A stretch of DNA of 64,000 bases, taken from the NCBI RefSeq assembly GCF_000423545.1, contig NZ_AUIE01000016.1:62001-126000 (forward strand), given 5' to 3'. This stretch comes from Metapseudomonas resinovorans DSM 21078. Its GTDB lineage: Bacteria > Pseudomonadota > Gammaproteobacteria > Pseudomonadales > Pseudomonadaceae. The notes beneath the pieces were generated by a model. That model did not search any database, was not told the DNA's origin, and saw only the letters and a program-made list of their open reading frames with translations. Positions 28,415-37,024 of the stretch are shown piece after piece. Positions within the stretch are counted from its first letter, which is position 1; each line of letters opens with the position of its first letter. The translations under genes were made by a program, and so were the position numbers.

Positions 28415-30031
28415 ATGAATTCGATCTTTCTGCGCATCTATGGCGGCATGCTGGTCACCTTGGTGCTGGTGGCGCTGCTTGGCGTCTTCACCATTCACCA
28501 GGTCAACCAGGTGCGTGCCGACCAGTACCGCGAGAGTCTGGCGCGCGGCACGTTTCGCCTGATGGCCGATAACCTCCAGCCTATGAACGAAGTGGAGCGC
28601 CGCCGTGCCGTGGTGCTCTGGGGGCGGCTGTTGGGCATACCCCTGGAGCTGCAGCCCATGGAGGGCTCGAAGCTGGACAACAGCGCCCGCAACCGGCTGA
28701 TTCGTGGCCAGGTGCTGGTGGAGGAGACCGGGCCCCATGCCGCGCGGGTGTTCGGCCTGGTCAGCGTGAGCGAGCGGCTGATGCTGACCGGCGAGGTCGA
28801 GCAGATCAGCGAACAGCTGGCGCGGGCCACGGTTTACCTGTTGATGGATGAGCTGGTGCGCTTCCCGGTGAACGAGCAGCCGCAACGTCTGGCGTCCATC
28901 AAGGACAACAAGCAGTTCGGCTTCGACCTGCGGCTGATCCCGCTGAGGGAGGCGGACCTCGACGCCGATCAACGTCGGCGAGTGGACGAGGGCGATACCG
29001 TGATGGCGCTGGGCAAGGATGGCGACTCCATCCGCGTGTTCGCTGGCATGGTGGACACGCCCTGGGTACTGGAAATGGGCCCGCTGCACCAGATGAACCC
29101 TTATCCACCGCAGATGCTGGTGCTGATCGGCTTCCTTGGTCTGACCCTGATCGGCCTCACCGTCTACTTCCTGGTGCGCCAGCTGGAGCACCGGCTGATG
29201 GGGCTGGAAAGTGCCGCCACCAGCATTGCCCAGGGCAAGCTGGACGCGCGCGTACCGGCCAAGGGGGCTGACTCGGTGGGACGCCTGGCTGCGGCCTTCA
29301 ATGGCATGGCCGAGCAGTTGCAGCGGCTGTTGATGCTGCAGCGTGAGCTGATCCGCGCTGTATCCCATGAGTTGCGTACCCCGGTGGCGCGACTGCGCTT
29401 CGGCCTGGAAATGATTGCCGACGCTGAAAGCGAGAGTGCCCGGCGCAAGTACATGGACGGCATGGACGGCGACATCCAGGAACTGGACAAGCTGGTGGAC
29501 GAGATGCTGACTTACGCGCGCCTGGAACAGGGGGCGCCGGCCCTGCATTTCCAGCGCGTGGACCTGGATGCGCTGTTCGACCAGGTGATCGCCGAGCTTT
29601 CTCCGTTGCGCGCCACCGTACGCATCGAGCGCGGTCTGTGCCTGAACGTCGGCAGCGACGGCGCCTGGGTGGAGGCCGAGCCGCGCTACCTGCACCGCGC
29701 CCTGCAAAACCTGGTGAGTAACGCCATGCGCCATGCGGAGTCACGGGTGCAGTTGAACTATCAGATCGGCCACAAGCGCTGCCGCATCGATGTCGAAGAT
29801 GACGGCCCCGGTGTGCCGGAGAGTCAGTGGGAGAAGATCTTCAAGCCCTTCATGCGCCTGGACGACAGTCGTACCCGCGCTTCCGGTGGTCATGGCCTTG
29901 GCTTGTCCATCGTGCGGCGGATCATCTATTGGCACGCCGGCCGCGCGCAGATCGGCCGCAGCGAAACGCTGGGCGGTGCACGTTTCAGTCTGGTCTGGCC
30001 GCGTCGGCAGAGCGAGGCGGAAACGCTGTAG
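28415..30031 (+). CDS. Sensor histidine kinase (RstB-like)
   Basis: 538 residues. N-terminal membrane helix (residues 10-30), a periplasmic domain of about 200 residues, second helix near 230-250, HAMP, HisKA with VSHELRTPVARLRF, and HATPase with NLVSNAMRH, DVEDDGPGVP and GGHGLGLSIVRR. It should phosphorylate the regulator encoded just upstream. The periplasmic domain has no motif I can tie to a ligand. Confidence 0.92.
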   Translation: MNSIFLRIYGGMLVTLVLVALLGVFTIHQVNQVRADQYRESLARGTFRLMADNLQPMNEVERRRAVVLWGRLLGIPLELQPMEGSKLDNSARNRLIRGQVLVEETGPHAARVFGLVSVSERLMLTGEVEQISEQLARATVYLLMDELVRFPVNEQPQRLASIKDNKQFGFDLRLIPLREADLDADQRRRVDEGDTVMALGKDGDSIRVFAGMVDTPWVLEMGPLHQMNPYPPQMLVLIGFLGLTLIGLTVYFLVRQLEHRLMGLESAATSIAQGKLDARVPAKGADSVGRLAAAFNGMAEQLQRLLMLQRELIRAVSHELRTPVARLRFGLEMIADAESESARRKYMDGMDGDIQELDKLVDEMLTYARLEQGAPALHFQRVDLDALFDQVIAELSPLRATVRIERGLCLNVGSDGAWVEAEPRYLHRALQNLVSNAMRHAESRVQLNYQIGHKRCRIDVEDDGPGVPESQWEKIFKPFMRLDDSRTRASGGHGLGLSIVRRIIYWHAGRAQIGRSETLGGARFSLVWPRRQSEAETL

Positions 30032-30047
30032 GTTCGTCGGGGGATTG

Positions 30048-30105
30048 CTTTTCTGTGGGGGCGAATTCATTCGCTTAGCAAACCTAACGTTTTTCCCACA
30101 GATGA
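30048..30105. repeat. REP element
   Basis: CTGTGGGGGCGAATTCATTC with a facing TTTCCCACAG remnant, the common Pseudomonas REP type, in the gap between convergent genes. Similar copies lie at 34007 and 41193. Confidence 0.6.
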
Positions 30106-30142
30106 TTGCGCCAGCTGCGCTGCCCAGGGATTTCAATCTGCT

Positions 30143-30859
30143 TCAGGCAGCGATTGCTACAAGGCTCAGCACCCGCCCCTGGAATTCGCAGTACCAACCC
30201 GCCAGTTCACTCCCCGCCGTCCATTCCGCCGACAGGTCGATCAACAGCCGCAGGCGCGCTTGTGCGCCGTTGCAGTCCAGCAGCTCCGCGTCATGGAAAT
30301 AGAAACGCTTGCGCACCAGCGGATAGAGCGCCTTGAACAGGCTCTCCTTGATGGAGAAGGTCAGGGTGATGCGTTCAGCCTGCTGTTCGGGCGTGAGGCC
30401 ATCCAGCCGTTGCAGTTCTGCCGGGGTGAGGATTTCTTCCGCCAGGCGCAACGCCCGGTCTCTGGCCAAGGGTTCTTCCAGGTCCAGGCCGAGGCCGCGC
30501 CACTGCCTGCTATCCGCAACCAGGGCAGTGGCCAGCCCGTGGCTGTGGCTGATGGAGCCGCTGACGCCGGCCGGCCAGACCGGTGCGCGATCTTCACCCA
30601 GGGCGGGCACGTCGGCGCGGCCGGTGAGGGCGAGGAGGGCGGTGCGGGCACAGAGGCGGCCGGCAAGGTACTCCGCCTGCCGCTTGGCCACCGAGCGCTG
30701 GATGTTGGCTGGCGCGGGAATGGCACTGCGAGAGAAGTCTTCGGCGACGAGCAGGGCCGGATCGAAGTGGCAAGAGCGCATGACCACGCCGGGCAGGGCT
30801 TCAGCGAAGGGCCAGGTGGAGTCGAAGGGGCTGCAGCAGGCGGGGTGGTTCGAAGTCAT
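30143..30859 (-). CDS. pcpS: 4'-phosphopantetheinyl transferase
   Basis: 238 residues, EntD/PcpS type. It transfers phosphopantetheine from CoA to the serine of acyl, peptidyl and aryl carrier proteins. Seen: GEDRAPVWP, GSISHSHG, GLGLDLEEP (Mg-binding Asp/Glu) and FSIKESLFKALYP (KExxxK). In Pseudomonas this single enzyme serves both fatty-acid ACP and siderophore synthetases, which fits the absence of a neighbouring biosynthetic cluster. Confidence 0.92.
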   Translation of the reverse strand: MTSNHPACCSPFDSTWPFAEALPGVVMRSCHFDPALLVAEDFSRSAIPAPANIQRSVAKRQAEYLAGRLCARTALLALTGRADVPALGEDRAPVWPAGVSGSISHSHGLATALVADSRQWRGLGLDLEEPLARDRALRLAEEILTPAELQRLDGLTPEQQAERITLTFSIKESLFKALYPLVRKRFYFHDAELLDCNGAQARLRLLIDLSAEWTAGSELAGWYCEFQGRVLSLVAIAA

Positions 30860-31058
30860 CGCGGCATTCTGCCCGGCGTCGGTGGAATCGGCCAGCGGCG
30901 CGGCCGTTTACATATGTTTGCAAATGGCAAACAAAGCGAAACGGAACCCGGACCGTGCTTTTTGCCAGACTAGCCCGGCGTTTCTTCTGGAACGCAGGTG
31001 AGGTTGTAGTCTGGAACCTTGGCAATGCCGGTTTCGGACATTTTCTCTGAATTGAGTG

Positions 31059-31088
31059 CGGGAGCCCGGATGGGCTCCCGTTTTTTTT
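31059..31088 (+). terminator. Orphan intrinsic terminator upstream of oprH
   Basis: CGGGAGCCC, loop GGAT, GGGCTCCCG, then eight T residues. No + strand protein gene precedes it; pcpS runs the other way. It could end an unannotated small RNA transcribed within 30860-31058. Confidence 0.75.
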
Positions 31089-31165
31089 GCCTGTATTTCA
31101 GGTGCAGATGGCGAGCGGGCTGAAGCCAACCCTACAAAAATGTCTTAAGACGATGTAGGACATTT

Positions 31166-31204
31166 CGTTCAGCTTAGGTTCAAGGAGGGTTCAGGAGCGG
31201 TTCA
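31166..31204 (+). promoter_or_regulatory. PhoP-box-like array of four 11-bp-phased repeats
   Basis: CGTTCA at 31166, then GGTTCA at 31177, 31188 and 31199, all exactly 11 bases apart. Classical PhoP boxes are two GGTTTA-type hexamers spaced 11 bases start to start, so this is a doubled version. It lies about 70 bases before oprH-phoP-phoQ, consistent with known autoregulation. Confidence 0.65.
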
Positions 31205-31269
31205 GTGGTCGGCGGGCAATCTAGCCCCGAGTTCAGCCAATCACTCGATCACTCGAAGAGGAACATCCC

Positions 31270-31875
31270 ATGAACCACACTCTGAGCCGTATCGCCCTCG
31301 CTTCCGCCCTGGCCTTTGCTGCTGTTGGTGCCCAGGCCGCAGACAACTTCGTTGGCCTGACCTGGGGTCAGACCAACAACAATATCCAGAAGTCCGATTC
31401 GCTGAACGCGAACCTGAACAACCCCAGTCTGGACAAGGTCATCCACAAGACCGATACCTGGGGCGTACGTGCCGGCCAGCAGCACGACAGCGGCCGTTAC
31501 TACATGACCTACGAGAACTTCTCCGATAGCGACAGCGGCTACAAGCTGCGCCAGCAGAATCTGCTCGGCAGCTACGATGTGTTCGTGCCGGTGGGTGACT
31601 ACAACACCAAGCTGTTCGGCGGTGCGACCCTCGGCCTGGTCAAGCTGGAGCAGGAAAGCAAGGGCATGAGTCGCGACAGCAATATCAACTACGCGGCTGG
31701 CCTGCAGGCCGGTATCCTGCAGGACCTGAGCAAGAGCGCCTCGATCGAAGCCGGCTACCGTTACCTGCGCACCAATGTCAGTACCGACATGGGCGAGCAC
31801 GGCGGTCCCCGCCTGGGCTCCCTGGACCTGCACAGCAGCGGCCAGGCTTACCTCGGCGCCAACTACAAGTTCTGA
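31270..31875 (+). CDS. oprH: Outer-membrane protein H1
   Basis: 201 residues: signal peptide ending AVGAQA, then an eight-stranded small barrel finishing in the C-terminal aromatic YLGANYKF. OprH stabilises LPS when Mg2+ is scarce and so contributes to polymyxin and aminoglycoside tolerance. First gene of oprH-phoP-phoQ, behind the phased GGTTCA repeats. 61 bases before phoP. Confidence 0.95.
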   Translation: MNHTLSRIALASALAFAAVGAQAADNFVGLTWGQTNNNIQKSDSLNANLNNPSLDKVIHKTDTWGVRAGQQHDSGRYYMTYENFSDSDSGYKLRQQNLLGSYDVFVPVGDYNTKLFGGATLGLVKLEQESKGMSRDSNINYAAGLQAGILQDLSKSASIEAGYRYLRTNVSTDMGEHGGPRLGSLDLHSSGQAYLGANYKF

Positions 31876-31936
31876 GTCGTTCTTAACAGCAGGCCGGGCA
31901 ATTGCCCGGCCGCCTTATTGATAGGGGGAACAGCCC

Positions 31937-32614
31937 ATGAAACTGCTGGTTGTGGAAGACGAGGCGTTGCTGCGCCACCATCTCTACACCCGCCTGGGCG
32001 AGCAGGGCCACGTGGTAGACGCTGTGCCCAACGCCGAGGAAGCGCTCTATCGCGCTGCGGAGTACCACCATGACCTGGCCGTTATCGACCTTGGCCTGCC
32101 CGGCATCAGCGGGCTGGATCTGATCCGCCAGCTGCGCAATCAGGGCAAGAGCTTCCCCATCCTCATTCTCACCGCCCGTGGCAACTGGCAGGACAAGGTC
32201 GAAGGCCTGGCTGCCGGTGCCGACGACTATGTGGTCAAACCGTTCCAGTTCGAAGAGTTGGAGGCGCGGCTCAATGCGTTGCTGCGGCGCTCCTCGGGCT
32301 TCGTCCAGTCCACCATCGAGGCCGGCCCGCTTCTGTTAGACCTCAATCGCAAGCAGGCACAGCTCGAGGGCGAAACGGTGGCGCTTACTGCCTACGAATA
32401 CCGCATCCTCGAATACCTCATGCGTCATCACCAGCAAGTGGTGGCCAAGGACCGGCTGATGGAGCAGCTGTATCCCAATGACGAAGAGCGTGATCCCAAC
32501 GTGATCGAAGTGCTGGTCGGCCGCCTGCGTCGCAAGCTGGAGGGCGACAACGGCTTCAAGCCGATCGAAACGATTCGCGGCCAGGGCTACCTGTTCACCG
32601 AGCGCTGCCGATGA
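31937..32614 (+). CDS. phoP: Mg2+-responsive response regulator PhoP
   Basis: 225 residues. Receiver with VVEDEALLR, phospho-acceptor Asp in AVIDLGLPGI and DYVVKPF, then an OmpR-type winged helix ending GQGYLF. AGGGGGA precedes the ATG. Its stop overlaps the start of phoQ (ATGA). Activates oprH-phoPQ and LPS-modification genes in low Mg2+. Confidence 0.96.
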   Translation: MKLLVVEDEALLRHHLYTRLGEQGHVVDAVPNAEEALYRAAEYHHDLAVIDLGLPGISGLDLIRQLRNQGKSFPILILTARGNWQDKVEGLAAGADDYVVKPFQFEELEARLNALLRRSSGFVQSTIEAGPLLLDLNRKQAQLEGETVALTAYEYRILEYLMRHHQQVVAKDRLMEQLYPNDEERDPNVIEVLVGRLRRKLEGDNGFKPIETIRGQGYLFTERCR

Positions 32615-33990
32615 CCAATGGCTGGCGCGGGTTCTACCGTTCCACGGCGTCGTCACTGCGCCTGCGGCTGATGCTCGGCGCCGCGGTGATGGCGGTTCTG
32701 TTCATGCTGGCCCTGCTGCCCGCGCTGCGCGGGGCCTTCGTGATCGCCCTGGACCAGTCCATCCAGCAGCGTCTGGCTGCGGATGCCAGCGCGCTGATCG
32801 CGGCGGCCAGGGTGAATAACGGCCACCTGCAAATGCCAGACAAACTGCCGGACGAGGAGTTCGACAACCTCGAAGCCAGCCAACTGGGCTACATCTACGA
32901 CAGCGAGGGTGGGCTGGTCTGGCAGTCCCGTTCGTCGCGAGATGAGCGAGTGGACTACCGCCCGCGCTACGACGGCCTGGGGCACGAGTTTCTTCGGGTC
33001 GCCGATGGCGGGGGGCGCGAGTTCTTCGTATATGACGTCGAGGTCGATCTGCTGCGCGGACAAAAGGCCGCCTACAGCGTCGTCACCATGCAGCCGGTGA
33101 GCGACTACCAGTCCATGTACGACGGTTTCGTCGAGCAGCTCTATCTCTGGCTCGGCGGTGCCCTGTTGGTGTTGCTGGGGTTGCTCTGGTTCGGCCTGAC
33201 CTGGGGCTTCCGCAGCCTGCGTGGGCTCAGCGCCGAACTGGATGAGGTGGAGTCCGGCAACCGCGACAGCCTGAGTGATGAACACCCTCGGGAGCTGTTG
33301 CGCCTGACCCAATCCCTCAACCGCCTGCTGGACAGCGAGCGCCGCCAGCGCGAACGCTACCGCAACTCCCTGGATGACCTGGCGCACAGCCTGAAGACAC
33401 CGCTCTCGGTGCTGCAGGGCGTCAGCGAGAACATTGCTGTCAGGCCAGATGATCGCGATCAGGCGCGGGTGCTGCAGAGCCAGATCGAACGCATGAGCCA
33501 GCAGATCAGCTACCAGTTACAGCGGGCTTCCTTGCGCAAGAGCGGCCTGGTGCGTCACCGGGTACAGCTGGCGCCGCTGCTGGACACGCTTTGCGATGCC
33601 CTGGACAAGGTCTATCGGGAAAAGCGCGTGCGGGTGACGCGGGATCTCGACGAGGGACTGATGATTCCCATGGAGCAGGGCGCTTTGCTGGAGTTGCTTG
33701 GCAACCTGCTGGAGAACGCCTTCCGCCTCTGTCTGGGCGAAGTCCGCGTCAGCGCCCGTGTGCGCGATGGCTACTGCGAACTCAAAGTGGAAGACGACGG
33801 CCCCGGCGTACCGGAGGATCAGCGTGATCGCATTCTCAAGCGGGGCGAACGCCTGGATGCCCAGCATCCCGGGCAGGGCATTGGCACCGCCGTGGTCAAG
33901 GACATCATCGAAAGCTACGACGGCGAGCTGTTCCTTGAAGAGTCCCCCCTGGGCGGGGCGGAGTTCAGGATTCGCTTTCCGTTGCTTTGA
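32611..33990 (+). CDS. phoQ: Mg2+-sensing histidine kinase PhoQ
   Basis: 459 residues. First membrane helix at about 15-40, a periplasmic sensor domain, second helix near 175-195, HAMP, HisKA with LAHSLKTPLSVLQG, and HATPase with LLGNLLENAF and VEDDGPGVPEDQ. Low Mg2+ or cationic peptides alter its kinase/phosphatase balance toward PhoP. Translationally coupled to phoP. Confidence 0.95.
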   Translation: MTNGWRGFYRSTASSLRLRLMLGAAVMAVLFMLALLPALRGAFVIALDQSIQQRLAADASALIAAARVNNGHLQMPDKLPDEEFDNLEASQLGYIYDSEGGLVWQSRSSRDERVDYRPRYDGLGHEFLRVADGGGREFFVYDVEVDLLRGQKAAYSVVTMQPVSDYQSMYDGFVEQLYLWLGGALLVLLGLLWFGLTWGFRSLRGLSAELDEVESGNRDSLSDEHPRELLRLTQSLNRLLDSERRQRERYRNSLDDLAHSLKTPLSVLQGVSENIAVRPDDRDQARVLQSQIERMSQQISYQLQRASLRKSGLVRHRVQLAPLLDTLCDALDKVYREKRVRVTRDLDEGLMIPMEQGALLELLGNLLENAFRLCLGEVRVSARVRDGYCELKVEDDGPGVPEDQRDRILKRGERLDAQHPGQGIGTAVVKDIIESYDGELFLEESPLGGAEFRIRFPLL

Positions 33991-34006
33991 GCGAGTCGGC
34001 CGCTTT

Positions 34007-34085
34007 TCTGTGGTGGCGAGTTCATTGTAGGAGCTGCCTACAACACGTAACGCAGACTGCAGGTTTGCCATTCGCCCCCACAGGA
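34007..34085. repeat. REP element between phoQ and AraC gene
   Basis: CTGTGGTGGCGAGTTCATTG and the facing CATTCGCCCCCACAG bracket about 40 bases. Degenerate REP pair in the convergent gap. Confidence 0.55.
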
Positions 34086-34095
34086 AAAGCGCGGC

Positions 34096-35094
34096 TCAAG
34101 CCTCTTGCGCTCGATACGCCCCTGGCGTCAGTCCCGTCCATTTCTTGAACGCCCGATGGAACGCCGACGGCTCGGAGAATCCGAGCTGCTCGGCGATGTC
34201 CTGGATCGACAGCTCGTCCCGGCCCAGGTGGTAGATGGCCAGGTCGCGGCGCAGGTGGTCCTTCAATTCCTGAAAGCTCGAGCCTTCCTCCCGCAGGTGC
34301 CGGCGCAGGGTCTGCGGGCTGATGTGCAGGTGCTGGGCCACCGCTTCCAGGTCGGGCCAGGTGCGGCAGTCTCTGCCGAGCAGGCGGCGGATCTGGCTCG
34401 TCAGGCTGTCGCCGCCGTCCGGGCGGGCCAGCAGGTCGGCCGGGGAATGCTCGAGGAAGTGCTTGAGGGTGCGCTCGTCCTGCAGCAGCGGCATGGCCAG
34501 GTAGCGGGCGTGGAAACGCAGGCTGATGCACGGCGCCCCGAAGCGCCGGTTGGTGGGGAAGAGCAGTTCGTATTCGCTGGCGTGGGCCGGTTCTGCGTAG
34601 CTGAAGGTGGCCTCTTCCAGGCGAATGCGTTGGCCGATCAGCCAACTGCCCAGGCGGTGCCAGATCACCAGCAGGCTTTCCACCAGGAAGTGATCCGGGT
34701 CCTGGAGCGTCGAGTCGTCCACCGTCAGGACGGCGAACTCGCCCTCTCGTTCCAGCCGGATGTGCGGAGCATCGGGGAACAGCCCATAGAAGAGGGTGCC
34801 CCGGCCCAGGGCCTTTTCCAGGGTGCGGCAGTGGATGATGGCGTGGCACATCATGGCGAAGGTGCCGCGTTTGCTTGGTTGCCGGCCAAAGCCCATGTAC
34901 TCGTCGTCCAGCGCTTCCCAGAGCAATTGCATGAGTCGTGCGAACTGCTCGGGTGCCACCCGCGCCCGGGGTTCGTCCAGCAGTGCCGGCTGGATGCCGG
35001 CGGCGCTCAAAAGGGGGGCGCAATCCACACCATGACGCAGGGCACCGCGCAGGGCGGCACGAACGAAGTGGCTGGCGATGGTGCGCTCGCGCAT
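34096..35094 (-). CDS. AraC-family regulator (OruR/ArgR-like, Arabinose_bd domain)
   Basis: 332 residues when started at 35094 (MRERTIASHFVRAAL); a longer frame upstream would cross the dctA promoter region and is low-complexity. The N-terminal domain matches the Arabinose_bd type, and the C-terminal HTH_18 has CRTWPDLEAVAQHL, SPQTLRRHL and SIQDIAEQLGFSEPSAFHRAFKKWTG. Divergent from dctA; may control it or a lipid-related gene set. Ligand unknown. Confidence 0.87.
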   Translation of the reverse strand: MRERTIASHFVRAALRGALRHGVDCAPLLSAAGIQPALLDEPRARVAPEQFARLMQLLWEALDDEYMGFGRQPSKRGTFAMMCHAIIHCRTLEKALGRGTLFYGLFPDAPHIRLEREGEFAVLTVDDSTLQDPDHFLVESLLVIWHRLGSWLIGQRIRLEEATFSYAEPAHASEYELLFPTNRRFGAPCISLRFHARYLAMPLLQDERTLKHFLEHSPADLLARPDGGDSLTSQIRRLLGRDCRTWPDLEAVAQHLHISPQTLRRHLREEGSSFQELKDHLRRDLAIYHLGRDELSIQDIAEQLGFSEPSAFHRAFKKWTGLTPGAYRAQEA

Positions 35095-35272
35095 AGGGGC
35101 TGTTCCGTGGTCGGGGAGGCCGATGGTAGGTCGCGGTCGAGCGCGGCCACAAGGGCGCACGTGGCGGAAATCCCCCCGGGGGCTTGGCGGAAACCCGCCT
35201 GAAGGGTTTGCTGAAGGTGAAAGGGTGTTTGTTAAGTTATTGAAATATAAGGGTTTTAATAAATTATTGAAA

Positions 35273-35289
35273 TTGGCACAGCGGCTGCA
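35273..35289 (+). promoter_or_regulatory. Sigma-54-type promoter of dctA
   Basis: TTGGCAC (35273-35279), five bases, CTGCA: the GG-N10-GC spacing of a -24/-12 promoter with one mismatch in the -12 element. An A/T-rich stretch lies just upstream. DctB/DctD-activated, RpoN-dependent dctA expression is known in Pseudomonas. No gene lies in the 35095-35417 gap. Confidence 0.6.
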
Positions 35290-35417
35290 ATAGGGACATC
35301 GCCGTCCATTCGACTGGACCGCACAACAACAAAAGTCTCCCAGACAGGGAGATGTGTCGATCACGGTGACGCCAGGCCTTACGGAACGGGTCGGGATCAC
35401 TTGAAAGGAACACTGCC

Positions 35418-36713
35418 ATGTCCCGCCAACCGTTCTACAAGAGCCTGTACGTCCAGGTCATCGTCGCTATCGCCATCGGCATTCTCCTGGGCCACTTCTA
35501 TCCGGAGACCGGTGTTGCGCTCAAACCCCTGGGCGACGGCTTCGTCAAACTGATCAAGATGGCCATCGCGCCCATCATCTTCTGCACCGTGGTCAGCGGC
35601 ATCGCCGGCATGCAGGACATGAAGGCAGTGGGCAAGACCGGCGGCTACGCGCTGCTGTACTTCGAAATCGTTTCCACCATTGCGCTGATCATCGGCCTGG
35701 TCGTGGTCAACATCGTCCAGCCGGGCGTCGGCATGCATATCGATCCGGCCACCCTGGACACCAAGGGCATTGCCGCATTCGCCGCAGCCGGCGAGCAGCA
35801 GAGCACCATCGCGTTCCTCCTCAACGTGATTCCCAGCACGATCGTTGGCGCATTCGCCAGCGGCGACATCCTGCAGGTGCTGTTCTTCTCGGTGATCTTC
35901 GCCTTCGCCCTGCAGCGCATGGGTGACTATGGCAAGCCGGTGCTGGAGTTCATCGACCGCATCGCCCATGTGATGTTCGGCATCATCAACATGATCATGA
36001 AGGTCGCCCCCATCGGTGCCTTCGGCGCCATGGCCTTCACCATCGGCCAGTACGGCGTGGGCTCGCTGGTGCAGCTTGGCCAACTGATGCTGTGCTTCTA
36101 CATCACCTGCGTGTTCTTCATCCTGGTGGTGCTGGGCGGGATCGCTCGTGCCCATGGCTTCAGCATCATTCGCTTCGTCCGTTACATCCGCGAAGAGCTG
36201 CTGATCGTGCTCGGCACCTCGTCTTCCGAATCGGCCCTGCCGCGCATGCTGAACAAGATGGAAAAGCTGGGTGCGAACAAGTCGGTCGTCGGCCTGGTGA
36301 TCCCCACCGGCTACTCCTTCAACCTGGATGGCACCTCCATCTACCTGACCATGGCCGCCGTGTTCATTGCCCAGGCCACTGACACTCCGATGGACATCAC
36401 GCACCAGCTGACCCTGCTGGCCGTGCTGCTGGTTGCCTCCAAGGGCGCCGCTGGCGTCACCGGTTCCGGCTTCATCGTGCTGGCCGCCACCCTGTCCGCT
36501 GTCGGCCACCTGCCGGTCGCCGGCCTGGCGCTGATCCTCGGCATCGACCGCTTCATGTCTGAAGCCCGCGCGCTGACCAACCTGATCGGCAACGGCGTGG
36601 CCACCATCGTCGTCGCCAAGTGGTGCAAGCAACTGGACGAGAACACCCTGCAGAACGAACTGGCTGCCGGTGGTAAGCCCGAAGTGGCGACCGCCCCGCA
36701 GACTGCTGCCTGA
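35418..36713 (+). CDS. dctA: C4-dicarboxylate/H+(Na+) symporter
   Basis: 431 residues, DAACS family, inner membrane. It imports succinate, fumarate and malate. Seen: eight or so membrane segments, [14 protein letters not shown] (re-entrant serine loop), [14 protein letters not shown] and [25 protein letters not shown] precedes the ATG. Isolated gene behind a sigma-54-like promoter and ended by a good terminator. Confidence 0.96.
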   Translation: MSRQPFYKSLYVQVIVAIAIGILLGHFYPETGVALKPLGDGFVKLIKMAIAPIIFCTVVSGIAGMQDMKAVGKTGGYALLYFEIVSTIALIIGLVVVNIVQPGVGMHIDPATLDTKGIAAFAAAGEQQSTIAFLLNVIPSTIVGAFASGDILQVLFFSVIFAFALQRMGDYGKPVLEFIDRIAHVMFGIINMIMKVAPIGAFGAMAFTIGQYGVGSLVQLGQLMLCFYITCVFFILVVLGGIARAHGFSIIRFVRYIREELLIVLGTSSSESALPRMLNKMEKLGANKSVVGLVIPTGYSFNLDGTSIYLTMAAVFIAQATDTPMDITHQLTLLAVLLVASKGAAGVTGSGFIVLAATLSAVGHLPVAGLALILGIDRFMSEARALTNLIGNGVATIVVAKWCKQLDENTLQNELAAGGKPEVATAPQTAA

Positions 36714-36758
36714 TCGACAACTGCTACAGCGTTCTCCTCCTGGTGAGGAGACTTTCTC

Positions 36759-36787
36759 AAGCCCGGCCCCCGTAGCCGGGCTTTTTT
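36759..36787 (+). terminator. Intrinsic terminator of dctA
   Basis: AAGCCCGGC, short loop, GCCGGGCTT followed by a run of T. 45 bases after the dctA stop. Confidence 0.8.
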
Positions 36788-36830
36788 TGCCTGGGGGATG
36801 GCTCCAAAGGAGCCGCGCGACCGTAGGATG

Positions 36831-36864
36831 GGTAGAGCCGTGATACCCATCAGATCCTGCCAAC
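36831..36864. repeat. Repeat of the GTAGGATGGGT family
   Basis: CGTAGGATGGGTAGAGC facing GATACCCATC. The same family recurs more completely at 41238-41311 and in a variant form at 48158. Intergenic palindromic repeat. Confidence 0.55.
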
Positions 36865-37024
36865 CATGCTTGTCGCGCCGTTCCACCCATTCTGCTGGCT
36901 CCCTCAAAGGCCGCCGCGCGCCCCTGAACGATTGAGTCAATTCGCACTGAGCGCTTGCGTCATTGAGGGCGCCCGCTGCTGGCGCCTAACCTGCGGCACG
37001 ACTTCGGCCCAGGGAGGCAACGCC

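Noticed and set aside
35397-36947. A 516-codon minus-strand frame opposite dctA
   Set aside because: Shadow of dctA; low-complexity His/Asp/Gly-rich translation.
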